From UBA3071 sp965369635 (lineage in GTDB: Bacteria; Chloroflexota; Anaerolineae; UBA3071), in assembly GCA_965369635.1 (NCBI GenBank), contig CBDURC010000126.1, positions 1-8,983 of the forward strand: a DNA stretch of 8,983 nucleotides, in the 5' to 3' direction. The position numbers and the translations under genes are program-made. How positions within the stretch are numbered: the stretch's first letter is position 1; every line of letters begins with the position of its first letter. A model generated the notes under the pieces. It did not search any database. It was not told the origin of the DNA and saw only the letters and a list, made by a program, of their open reading frames with translations. Positions 1-6,610 of this stretch are shown here, in pieces.

Positions 1-516
1 GAAAATGTCCGTCCCGCAGTAGGGACAGGTGACCACGCCTTTGCCCGCCAGCTCCAGTTCGCCGCCGCAATTGGGGCATTTCTTCCCCTCCCGCATCTGC
101 GATGCCTGTTTGGAGTAGAGCATGCCCTCATCCCAGTTGATGTAACCGCTGAAGAGCCCCTTGCCCACCAGATCGTAGATCCATTCCTGTACCTGGTCGC
201 GGCTGGCGTCAAGTTCCAGCGCCGTCTCCGCCACGCTCACCTGGCCCTGGGTGACGACCATGTTGAGGATCTTCTTCTCCTTCTCCACCTCAGCGAACTC
301 GGTGGCCTCTCGGCGCCCCTTGACGTAGAACCACACCCCTGCGGCTACCAGCGGCAGGGAGACGAAGATGGTCATCAACACCAGACCCAGGGCCGCCCCG
401 CCGATTGTCGTGTCGCCCCCCGCCAACTGCGCGCCCATCAGGCTCGCCGTGGCCAGGAAAACGATGATACTCAGGGCAATGAGGATGATGCCTACCGTCC
501 TGCCTGAACCAACCAT
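1..516 (-). CDS. Membrane-anchored winged-helix / zinc-ribbon protein (3' end cut by window)
   Basis: The frame gives 172 residues without a stop, so the C-terminus lies outside the window. It is probably only a few residues away, because the zinc ribbon is already complete. Two hydrophobic segments (about residues 7-29 and 37-66) come first, then a basic turn (KGRRE), a charged helix and a winged-helix-like region (about 80-136). A zinc ribbon follows, with CPNC at 147-150 and CPYC at 164-167. The topology suggests a helical hairpin in the membrane with both soluble domains in the cytoplasm. The ATG at 514-516 is chosen because AAAGGAGA sits 5-6 bases upstream. It lies 81 bp downstream of the DUF2207 gene and is probably co-transcribed with it. 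The role is unknown: it could bind nucleic acid at the membrane or act as a protein-interaction adaptor. The architecture is visible directly; any function is inference. Confidence 0.85.
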   Translation of the reverse strand, partial: MVGSGRTVGIILIALSIIVFLATASLMGAQLAGGDTTIGGAALGLVLMTIFVSLPLVAAGVWFYVKGRREATEFAEVEKEKKILNMVVTQGQVSVAETALELDASRDQVQEWIYDLVGKGLFSGYINWDEGMLYSKQASQMREGKKCPNCGGELELAGKGVVTCPYCGTDIF

Positions 517-545
517 GTGTGTCTCCTTTCATGTCATGAGCTAGT

Positions 546-577
546 GAGGCAACAAGTACCTCGCCGACTTGTTCCTC
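546..577 (-). other. Intergenic hairpin between DUF2207 gene and the wHTH/zinc-ribbon gene
   Basis: AACAAGT (551-557) and ACTTGTT (567-573) form a perfect 7-bp inverted repeat with a 9-base loop. GAGG (546-549) and CCTC (574-577) extend it to 11 bp with a single bulged base at 550. No U-run follows on the minus strand, so a classical intrinsic terminator is unlikely. It sits between the DUF2207 stop and the next ribosome binding site, so an mRNA-processing or stability element that sets the ratio of the two proteins is possible. Confidence 0.5.
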
Positions 578-597
578 GGACAATCGTCTACTTCTTG

Positions 598-2547
598 CTA
601 CCCAAACCCGCCGCCTCCTCCGCCACCGCCGCCTCCTCCGAAGCCGCCCCCTCCGCTGAAGCCACCACCACCACCGCTCCAGCCGCGGCTGCTACCACCG
701 CCTTTGGGCGCCGGCCGACTGCTGAAGGTGCGCGAAGCGGAGGAGAGCATGGAGCCCAGGCCAGCACTCATGCCCGCCAGACCACCGCCGAGGCCCTTTG
801 AAGCATCCGCCAGCGTGGGAGCTGGCCGCCCTTCCCGTGAGGACGGCGCGGCGCGGCCGATGCGGCCACCGCTCGGTGCGGACGTCGGCACGCCCCTGAT
901 CGGACGTCTGCGACCCAGCCCAGGGATGAACACCGGCCCCACTGGCTGATACCAGGTAGGCGCTGGTGTCTCCACGGCAGCGAACTTATTGATGAACTCC
1001 TTGTCCAGCCCAAAGGCGATGGCATAGGGCAGGTAGCGCTCAAAGATGTCCTGCGCTTCCTCCAAGTTGGTGTACTTCTCGATGTCCTTGAGGTAACGTT
1101 TGAAGGCGTCCCAGCGTGCTGCTGCTTCGGACCCGGCCTGCGTCTTGCGGGGCATGACGCGGGCGATGAGAATCAGCCCGAGAGCGCTCACGCCCAGGCT
1201 GAGAGGCAGGCAGAGGGCGAACTCCGTGTACTGAGAGAAGGCGCCTACACCACAGACGCCGAGAACGACGATCAAGATCAGCAGACCGACGCCCACGCCG
1301 GCATAGGTGCTGCGCACTCTCTCGGGGCTGCGGCGGAAGAAGCCCAGATCCACCGCTTCCTGGTATAGTTGCTCCTTGATCTTGGGAATGCCCTTGTAGA
1401 ACTTCTCTTTCAGATCGGAAAGCTTGCGATCCTGCCGTTTGCCGAAGATGCTGTCCAGCAGGGTTTTCTCGTATGGGCGCAATCCATTGGGCCTCTTCTT
1501 CAAGAAGTACACGAAGTCCTTCTTGGTGCCGATGCCCAGCAGCCCTGGTTCGTCTAACTCCCGCATATCCATGACACCCCGCCGCGCCAGGTCAACGATG
1601 CCCGCCAGGATGTCCTCCATGTCCGCTTCCTCGTCCACCAGCGTGCCCGCCACGCTGGCCGGCAGATCAGAGGGTGGCTCTGGCAGATAGTCAGCCACCA
1701 GCTTCACCGGCACGTCCCGTCCCTTGGTGTACCACAGCGCATACAGCCCCACCGGCCCCATGATGAGGAAAAAGAGGCTCAGGGCGCCGACGCCCAGGTT
1801 GACCACCGGTCGTGTGGTGGCGTCGTACTCCACCTGCTGCTCCAGTTCCGCCGCTTCCTCGTCCGCCAGCTTCTGCCAGCTCGAAGGTGCACCGACCACC
1901 ACGCCAGGAGTGAACTCCACGCGCACCTCCAATTCATCCCCCGCATCTATCCGCCCATCGGCAGTGAAGACCACCGTGCGGGCATCGATCTGCTGCACCT
2001 CGGTCGGGCTGAAGTAGCTTTCAACCTGCTGCACTTCCGCACCCTCAGGCAGGTGCACCGTCACCTGGGAGGAGTTCACCGGGAAAGAGCGTTGGGGGAA
2101 GACCGCCTTCCACCAGATTTGGTCGCCGCCTTCGTAGTAACGCAGGCCGCCATGCACAGTGTAGGCGATGGTGTAGACATGGGCGCTGTCGCCGGTCTCG
2201 GGGAAATTCCACTTGATGCGGAAATCCCGCCCCTCGCGGGAGGTGCTGAACGTGTAGGGCGCGCCGCTGCTGGAGTTCTGGTAGACGCGACCTCCCTCTC
2301 GCACCTCCACATCGCTAATGCCGTCGAGGCGACTCGTGTCAATGTCGCGGGTGCCAAAGGTGAACGTGCCGCTGGTGAAGACGATCTCCTGCGTCTCCTC
2401 GACGCGGAAGGTGCCATCTTCGTTCACGGTCATGTCCACGTCCAGCCGCTGCCAGTAGAGGGTCTTGCTCTGCGCATAGGCGGTGCCTACAGTCATCAGC
2501 ATCAGCAGGACCAGTGCCAGGTAAGATAATCGTCTAGACTTCAGCAT
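598..2547 (-). CDS. DUF2207 (YciQ-like) membrane protein with glycine-rich tail
   Basis: 649 residues. A signal peptide (about 1-25, ending AYAQ) precedes an extracytoplasmic beta-rich region (about 30-215) that matches the DUF2207 pattern. A transmembrane helix follows at about 249-273, then a cytoplasmic part with the family-typical proline-rich turn and LARRG segment (about 289-325). Two further helices lie at about 413-437 and 441-462. The motif WDAFKRYLKD...YLPYAIAFGLD (479-515) is the usual C-terminal hallmark. The end is almost pure glycine with Phe and Ser, as is common in this family, here with an 11-Gly run (637-647). The function of the family is not established; a surface or envelope role is usual speculation. 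The frame stays open 65 codons further upstream, but I reject that extension: it would start before the likely TATAAT box, while the ATG at 2545-2547 directly precedes the signal peptide and follows GGGGGTGAG. It leads a likely two-gene unit with the wHTH/zinc-ribbon gene. Confidence 0.9.
   Translation of the reverse strand: MLKSRRLSYLALVLLMLMTVGTAYAQSKTLYWQRLDVDMTVNEDGTFRVEETQEIVFTSGTFTFGTRDIDTSRLDGISDVEVREGGRVYQNSSSGAPYTFSTSREGRDFRIKWNFPETGDSAHVYTIAYTVHGGLRYYEGGDQIWWKAVFPQRSFPVNSSQVTVHLPEGAEVQQVESYFSPTEVQQIDARTVVFTADGRIDAGDELEVRVEFTPGVVVGAPSSWQKLADEEAAELEQQVEYDATTRPVVNLGVGALSLFFLIMGPVGLYALWYTKGRDVPVKLVADYLPEPPSDLPASVAGTLVDEEADMEDILAGIVDLARRGVMDMRELDEPGLLGIGTKKDFVYFLKKRPNGLRPYEKTLLDSIFGKRQDRKLSDLKEKFYKGIPKIKEQLYQEAVDLGFFRRSPERVRSTYAGVGVGLLILIVVLGVCGVGAFSQYTEFALCLPLSLGVSALGLILIARVMPRKTQAGSEAAARWDAFKRYLKDIEKYTNLEEAQDIFERYLPYAIAFGLDKEFINKFAAVETPAPTWYQPVGPVFIPGLGRRRPIRGVPTSAPSGGRIGRAAPSSREGRPAPTLADASKGLGGGLAGMSAGLGSMLSSASRTFSSRPAPKGGGSSRGWSGGGGGFSGGGGFGGGGGGGGGGGFG
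616..690. repeat. Low-complexity glycine-codon tract
   Basis: The sequence is almost entirely GGN/NCC triplets, encoding the glycine-rich end of the DUF2207 protein on the minus strand. It is prone to slippage and to assembly or base-calling errors, so the exact number of glycines is less certain than the rest of the gene. The plus strand of the same stretch reads as a spurious polyproline frame. Confidence 0.7.
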
Positions 2548-2702
2548 CTTCTCACCCCCACTCCCTTTTGCGTTGTCACAATCGGTTCTGTTGCCCGGAA
2601 CAGGCACTGGAATTGATGAGGAAGGAAACAGCAGAGACGAACCCCTTCGCCGAAGCGTGTCAGATGTCCTGAACCCATCGCAGGACACGCTCCTGGGTCG
2701 CC
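2548..2702 (-). promoter_or_regulatory. Likely structured 5' leader of the DUF2207 gene
   Basis: If transcription begins just after the TATAAT box, the leader is about 155 nt. It contains competing inverted repeats. TGTCCTG (2665-2671) pairs with CAGGACA (2681-2687) over a 9-base loop. Alternatively AGCGTGTC (2654-2661) pairs with GACACGCT (2684-2691). The two pairings share bases, so they are mutually exclusive. I recognise no known riboswitch class. Whether this is regulatory or chance GC-rich pairing cannot be decided from one sequence. Confidence 0.3.
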
Positions 2703-2776
2703 TGTGCACATTATAACCCATATCCTCAGAAAAGAAAAACACAGATCAGCAACAGTCTGGCACATGTCTGTGCACA
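2703..2776 (-). promoter_or_regulatory. Candidate promoter with two CTGTGCACA operator-like repeats
   Basis: A perfect TATAAT lies at 2710-2715 on the minus strand, with no good -35 hexamer at 16-18 bp but a T-rich tract there (2731-2739). The 9-mer CTGTGCACA, whose last 8 bases form the palindrome TGTGCACA, occurs at 2702-2710, touching the -10 box and start region, and again at 2768-2776, about 60 bp upstream. The centre-to-centre distance is 66 bp. This suggests a repressor or activator with two sites, but the binding protein is not identified. Confidence 0.4.
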
Positions 2777-2834
2777 CAGCTTGAAGTTTCCCCGACGGCT
2801 AGCTGACAACCGTTGAACCAGCCAGGCAGCTCCT

Positions 2835-4004
2835 CTAGAAGAAACGCAGCACTGAGCTGGCAGGCTGGCGGTGTTTGAACCACCCGTACCACAGGCACAC
2901 GGGGAAGAGGATCAGCAACCCCAGCAGCCAGAAGGGGTACATAAGCGGAATGCTGGTGCCATGGGGCGCCACCAAGGCGCCGATGCCAGCGTACAGGAAT
3001 AGGTGCAGTACGTAGAAGAACAGCGGTACCCGGCCAAACACGGCCAGCGGCTGGACGACGCCTTGTACCAACTCACCGGCTCGGGAAAACAACCACAGTA
3101 GGATCAGATTTACCCCCGTCGTCATCAGAGTGAAGGCCATGCTCGGCGGGTACTTGACCGGATTGAGGAAGTCGATCCAGGAGTTGCCCATACGCGGGCG
3201 GATGTTGCCGAAGCCGTCCCGGTAGCGCACCACGACAAAAGCCAGGAGAAAGGCCAGGCCTAGCTTCCATGCTCGGCTGAATGCTTTGCGGGGGGCATCC
3301 ACCAGCCAATGGCCGAAGACCATGCCGAAGGTGACCAGTTCCAACCAGGGCAAGATCGGATAGTAGGACCACAGGTTGGCATCTCCACCGGGGTGGAGCA
3401 GGATAACCCAAACGGGATCGTGACTCACGCTGTTCCACATGCCCAGGCCAGGATGCGTCAACTCCATGCCCACGAAAAGGAGCGCCGTCAACCCCAGCAG
3501 ATAGGCGGGCTTGAGCCACAACAACAGACTGCCCAGGATCATGGCGCCACCCAGAGCACATAACACGCCGATGTAGATCTTCACCCCCCAACCCTGGGGG
3601 GAGAGCTCCCAGGCGCGGTTGACGACCAAGAGATGGAGGGCGACCAGCACGGCCCCGCGGATCAGGAAGTGCCGGATAGTGGCCCACTTGCTCCATCCTC
3701 GTTGCTGGCGGGAACGGGCCAATAGCAACATCCCCACTCCCATCAGGAAGAAGAAGCCCGGCGCGGCCAGGTGGGTGATCCAACGGGTGAGGAAGGCGAG
3801 GGTGCTGTAGTAGACAGGAAACACACCATCCCAGATCTCGCCGGGAGGATGTTTTTGGGCGATGAAGTGATTGGCGTGGTCCAGAGCCCCCTCTACGTCA
3901 AACGGGACGATGATCAGACCACGGAGGGCATCCAAGGCGAAAAAGCGTGAGGTCTTGTGGCGAATGGCGCCGAACGCTCGGTTCTCGCGCTGATCGGACA
4001 TCAT
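2835..4004 (-). CDS. HGSNAT_cat / DUF1624-type integral membrane acyltransferase
   Basis: 389 residues, very hydrophobic, with roughly nine to ten membrane segments. It fits the family of membrane acetyltransferases related to heparan-alpha-glucosaminide N-acetyltransferase. Family-type stretches in order are: DALRGLIIVPFD with LDHANHF (25-47), RWITHLAAPGFFFLMGVG (74-91), YPILPWLELVTFGMVFGH (215-232), NPVKYPPSMAFTLMTTG (281-297) and a late VPLFFYVLHL (326-335). His43 is a candidate for the acyl-carrying histidine known in the human enzyme, by position only. The usual activity is transfer of an acetyl group across the membrane to a sugar or amine; the acceptor here is unknown. Two adjacent ATGs (4004-4002 and 4001-3999) lie 4 and 7 bases after AAGGAG. 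The second has the more usual spacing, so the protein may be one residue shorter. Its neighbours on both sides are separated by long spacers, so it is probably a single-gene unit. Confidence 0.85.
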   Translation of the reverse strand: MMSDQRENRAFGAIRHKTSRFFALDALRGLIIVPFDVEGALDHANHFIAQKHPPGEIWDGVFPVYYSTLAFLTRWITHLAAPGFFFLMGVGMLLLARSRQQRGWSKWATIRHFLIRGAVLVALHLLVVNRAWELSPQGWGVKIYIGVLCALGGAMILGSLLLWLKPAYLLGLTALLFVGMELTHPGLGMWNSVSHDPVWVILLHPGGDANLWSYYPILPWLELVTFGMVFGHWLVDAPRKAFSRAWKLGLAFLLAFVVVRYRDGFGNIRPRMGNSWIDFLNPVKYPPSMAFTLMTTGVNLILLWLFSRAGELVQGVVQPLAVFGRVPLFFYVLHLFLYAGIGALVAPHGTSIPLMYPFWLLGLLILFPVCLWYGWFKHRQPASSVLRFF

Positions 4005-4503
4005 TCTGCTCCTTCCTCAATCCAGAATCAGCCGAGCGTGCCGGAAGCGAGACCTTGCTGCCACAAATTCGACCAGTCGAGCACTGCCATAACGAGCAAG
4101 ACTTGCTGATCATTGAGAGTTATGATCACGTCGCCCCTAAGCATTCCGTCAACGCCACTGTGGGGTATCCAGGGCCTCTTGCACCAGACACAGATCGTGA
4201 TGCAGCATGCCCCTGATCCCTCTCTTGACCACAACTCACCCACACCAGCCCTCTAGCCTCTGCGGGCTCTTGCCTCCATCACAATACCCTTGGCGGTCAC
4301 GCCTCCGTGCCTGGAGAAGGTACTATGGGCAATCATGACATCTCTCCCCATTCGGCAACAGGCGGTCACTCATGTTTTCTCACCCTAACCAGGCGGAAGC
4401 TCGTGCTTGAGTATGCCGACTGCGTAGTCCGTGCGCCCGTAGCCTCAAGCAAGAGGAACGGCCTGCACGACCTCCCGGCCCCCTTGCTCCAACCTACTCA
4501 ACT
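4005..4503. other. Gene-free spacer of about 500 bp
   Basis: I see no convincing gene, RNA or terminator here. Short open frames exist on both strands, but none has a good ribosome binding site together with recognisable protein character. One minus-strand frame (4028-4243) carries a PDZ-like stretch and is discussed as a weak finding. The 11-mer AGGCGGAAGCT at 4391-4401 recurs at 4506-4516, at the end of the neighbouring gene. AGCAAG (4448-4453) and CTTGCT (4483-4488) bound an imperfect stem without a U-run. Confidence 0.6.
4095..4128. promoter_or_regulatory. Two adjacent dyads, candidate operator upstream of the acyltransferase gene
   Basis: AGCAAG-A-CTTGCT (4095-4107) is a perfect 13-bp palindrome. 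It shares its last base with a second dyad, TGATCAT-N8-ATGATCA (4107-4128), with perfect 7-bp arms over 22 bp. Both lie about 90-125 bp upstream of the acyltransferase start. The 22-bp dyad has the size of a dimeric helix-turn-helix regulator site. No clear promoter hexamers are seen nearby and no regulator gene is in the window. Confidence 0.35.
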
Positions 4504-5049
4504 CTAGGCGGAAGCTAGTCTTTGCCTGCGGTGCAATGATCGGAGCTTCGCACCCAACGAAACGAGCGTGGCGATGAGCGACGCGGCAAGGCCGCCTTTC
4601 ACCAGCCAAGTCAGCAGAGGAACAAGCCTCTCCGCCACGAGCACCGCAGGCTGTCCCGGCTGCACCCACTCGGGATTCACGCCCAGTATGGGGCTGAAGA
4701 TGACCTTCAGCAGAATGAACATGCCGAAGAAGGTCAAGGCATAGTCGGCCAACCGTGTACCCCACATCCAACGGTCGTAGTACAGGTTCACGACGTTGAG
4801 CGCCAGCGCCAGCCCCCACCAGACGTTCAGCCGCAGCAGGAGATCCTCGAAGAACTCGGGGGCCAGCAGCGGCACGAAGCTCGATGGATCGTCGGCAGAC
4901 ACGATCACGCCGATGCGTTCTGGAAACGCGTTGAAGACCACCAACAAGGCAGCGAGGCCACAGATGCTGGCGATGGTCCAGCCCACATCGATGCGGTCTG
5001 GATTCTTGATGGGTGGATCAGAGGCTCGCTTCGCATAGTCCTTAGACAT
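4504..5049 (-). CDS. Unrecognised four-helix membrane protein
   Basis: 181 residues that I cannot assign to a named family with confidence. A polar, charged N-terminus (1-20) precedes four hydrophobic segments at about 22-42, 73-91, 100-120 and 146-168, and a basic C-terminal tail follows (KLRSLHRRQR). The loop between helices 1 and 2 is acidic and proline-containing. The stretch NLYYDRWMWGTRLADYAL (88-105), with an aromatic/Arg-rich turn between helices 2 and 3, loosely recalls the membrane part of HAAS-domain proteins, but no N-terminal HAAS domain is present, so this is only a hint. The start is well supported: GGAGGTG lies about 5 bases before the ATG at 5047-5049. It is the last gene of the ABC block, 46 bp after the small membrane protein gene, so it may be co-expressed with the exporter. 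Confidence 0.8.
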   Translation of the reverse strand: MSKDYAKRASDPPIKNPDRIDVGWTIASICGLAALLVVFNAFPERIGVIVSADDPSSFVPLLAPEFFEDLLLRLNVWWGLALALNVVNLYYDRWMWGTRLADYALTFFGMFILLKVIFSPILGVNPEWVQPGQPAVLVAERLVPLLTWLVKGGLAASLIATLVSLGAKLRSLHRRQRLASA

Positions 5050-5095
5050 GACACACCTCCAGTTTCTCGTCGGATGCCTGGCGTTCAGGTGGCTC

Positions 5096-5248
5096 TCAAG
5101 CAGTCGCCGCGGTAGTAGCGGCAGCGCCTGCCGCCGCCTGCTGTCGCAGAAGGATCAAGTACAGACCTAGCGCTGCTAGCAACGCCAGTTGAGAGGGTGT
5201 CCACGCTTCCTGCTGCTCTACAGTAACCGTCATCTGCGTCTTGAACAT
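5096..5248 (-). CDS. Small single-helix membrane protein (50 residues)
   Basis: The product has a polar N-terminus, one hydrophobic helix (about residues 17-35, containing LALLAALGLYLILL) and an Ala/Thr-rich tail ending TTAATA. The ATG at 5246-5248 is preceded by GGAGAG at short spacing, and the stop is TGA at 5096-5098. A longer version from a TTG at 5284 is possible in the same frame but has less support. It lies 63 bp after the second permease and 46 bp before the four-helix protein, so it fits an operon. It could be an accessory subunit of the exporter, a small stand-alone membrane protein, or a chance frame. I know of no family match. Confidence 0.5.
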   Translation of the reverse strand: MFKTQMTVTVEQQEAWTPSQLALLAALGLYLILLRQQAAAGAAATTAATA

Positions 5249-5311
5249 GTCTCTCCATCTGCCGTTTTCGACGCCCTCCTTCAATCAATACCACTTACCA
5301 GTGTCTCTTGC

Positions 5312-6553
5312 CTACGCTCGCCCTGCCAGTGCACGCATGAAACGAGGCACGTTGAACGGCTGGCCGGAAAGCAGATGCTGCGCCCGGAACAGGCGCGCCA
5401 CCAAACGCACGATGAAGATAGCGGCAAGCAACTGCAAGGCCGCGGCCAGCGCCAACTGCCACCAAGGCACCTCTCCCGCCGTCATCCGGGCAATCATGCC
5501 CACCGGCGAGGTCAGCGGGAACAGGCTCACCAGCAGAGCAATCAGCCCATTAGGATTGGTGATGATAACGACCACGAACACGTACACGGCGATCAGCGGC
5601 GACATTACCAGAAACGAAGCGCCCTTTGTGTCCTTGACATCGGGCGCCAACGCGCCGACGCCTGCCAACAGCGCCCCGTACATTCCGTAGCCCAGAAGGA
5701 AGTAGACAAGCGACCAGACAAGCAATTGGGGTGGCAACTCGAAACCGGCGGGAATCTTCAATGGCTGCCCGCCTAGACGCACCACCATCCACAGCACGCC
5801 GACCCACAGGGCTGTCTGCAGGAGACCCAGCAGGCCCACCCCCAGGATCTTGCCAGTGATCATCTGCTGTGGCGAAACCGACGACATGAGCACTTCCAGG
5901 ACGCGGTTCTTCTTCTCATCGGTCACGGCGCTTACCAGCACGCCGGAGGGCAAGAGGATCGCCATATACAGGATGAGTGTCATCAACTGAGGCAGGAGTT
6001 CGGTGATCCAACTGTCTTCCGCGTCCCTTGCCCTGGACGACGCCAGTTGAGTCACCTGTGCGTCGAACGGTTTCCATACCTGCGCCGCCAACTCGGTGTC
6101 GCCGTCGAGCAGGTTAACCAGCAGAATCCACTGCATGCCGTCCGTGTTGACACTGCCACCCATGATATTGTATTCTAGTTGAGCGTAGATGATCTCCCCC
6201 GTCTCCACGTAGTCGGCCGGAATGACATAGTAGGCAGAGATTTCCTCTGCCTCCAACACTGCCTGCGCCGCTGCCTCATCAGGATACTCGGTCAACCAAT
6301 CGGAGGGGATGTCGGAGGGGAGCGTGCTGATCAGGCCGCCCTGATCCACGTACCCTTCGCCCACCTGCTCGACTACGGCGGGTGTCTCTGTTTCATTGGC
6401 AATCAGCGCCGTAGCCGCATCGCGATTGACGGCTGCCACGATCAGGACGACGATGCCTAGCACAAGCGGCAGACCAAAAGCAAAGAGGGTAAACGACTTG
6501 CGCCGCAGCGTCGTGCGGATTTCACTAGCCATCACGAGGATCGTCTTGTTCAT
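5312..6553 (-). CDS. ABC-2 type exporter permease, NatB/YhaP-like (second permease)
   Basis: 413 residues. Helix 1 (about 21-42) is followed by a large extracytoplasmic domain (about 43-185), then six or so membrane segments from about 186 to 385. The cytoplasmic motif DEKKNRVLEVLMSSVSPQQM (212-231) after the second helix is the hallmark of NatB-type ABC-2 permeases, where the permease contacts the ATPase. The extracytoplasmic domain contains DEAAAQAVLEAEEISAYYVIPADY (92-115 region), a pattern shared with the neighbouring permease. SLFPLTSPVGMIARM (343-357) is also shared. The start has GGAGAT 7 bases upstream. It lies 57 bp after the first permease gene. By family it works with the upstream ATPase to move a substrate outward; sodium is the classic substrate for NatAB, but nothing here fixes it. 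Confidence 0.92.
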   Translation of the reverse strand: MNKTILVMASEIRTTLRRKSFTLFAFGLPLVLGIVVLIVAAVNRDAATALIANETETPAVVEQVGEGYVDQGGLISTLPSDIPSDWLTEYPDEAAAQAVLEAEEISAYYVIPADYVETGEIIYAQLEYNIMGGSVNTDGMQWILLVNLLDGDTELAAQVWKPFDAQVTQLASSRARDAEDSWITELLPQLMTLILYMAILLPSGVLVSAVTDEKKNRVLEVLMSSVSPQQMITGKILGVGLLGLLQTALWVGVLWMVVRLGGQPLKIPAGFELPPQLLVWSLVYFLLGYGMYGALLAGVGALAPDVKDTKGASFLVMSPLIAVYVFVVVIITNPNGLIALLVSLFPLTSPVGMIARMTAGEVPWWQLALAAALQLLAAIFIVRLVARLFRAQHLLSGQPFNVPRFMRALAGRA

Positions 6554-6610
6554 ATTCTATCTCCGTATGTAGCCTTCGAGAACTGTGTGGTGAAGCGTGA
6601 TCCAACCTGC

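Noticed and set aside
569..949. Plus-strand frame with long polyproline runs
   Set aside because: It is the complement of the glycine-rich tail of the DUF2207 protein, with no ribosome binding site and an implausible composition.
2548..2742. 65-codon N-terminal extension of the DUF2207 protein
   Set aside because: It would start upstream of the likely -10 box and place a non-conserved, Arg/Ser-rich stretch before a perfectly formed signal peptide.
3073..3783. Long minus-strand frame overlapping the acyltransferase gene
   Set aside because: Shadow frame; the acyltransferase frame carries clear family motifs and membrane helices.
4448..4488. Terminator after the four-helix gene
   Set aside because: The AGCAAG/CTTGCT stem is imperfect inside and is not followed by a U-tract on the minus strand.
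4307..4507. Plus-strand frame of 66 codons in the spacer
   Set aside because: No good ribosome binding site, no recognisable protein features, and it runs into the end of the opposite-strand gene.
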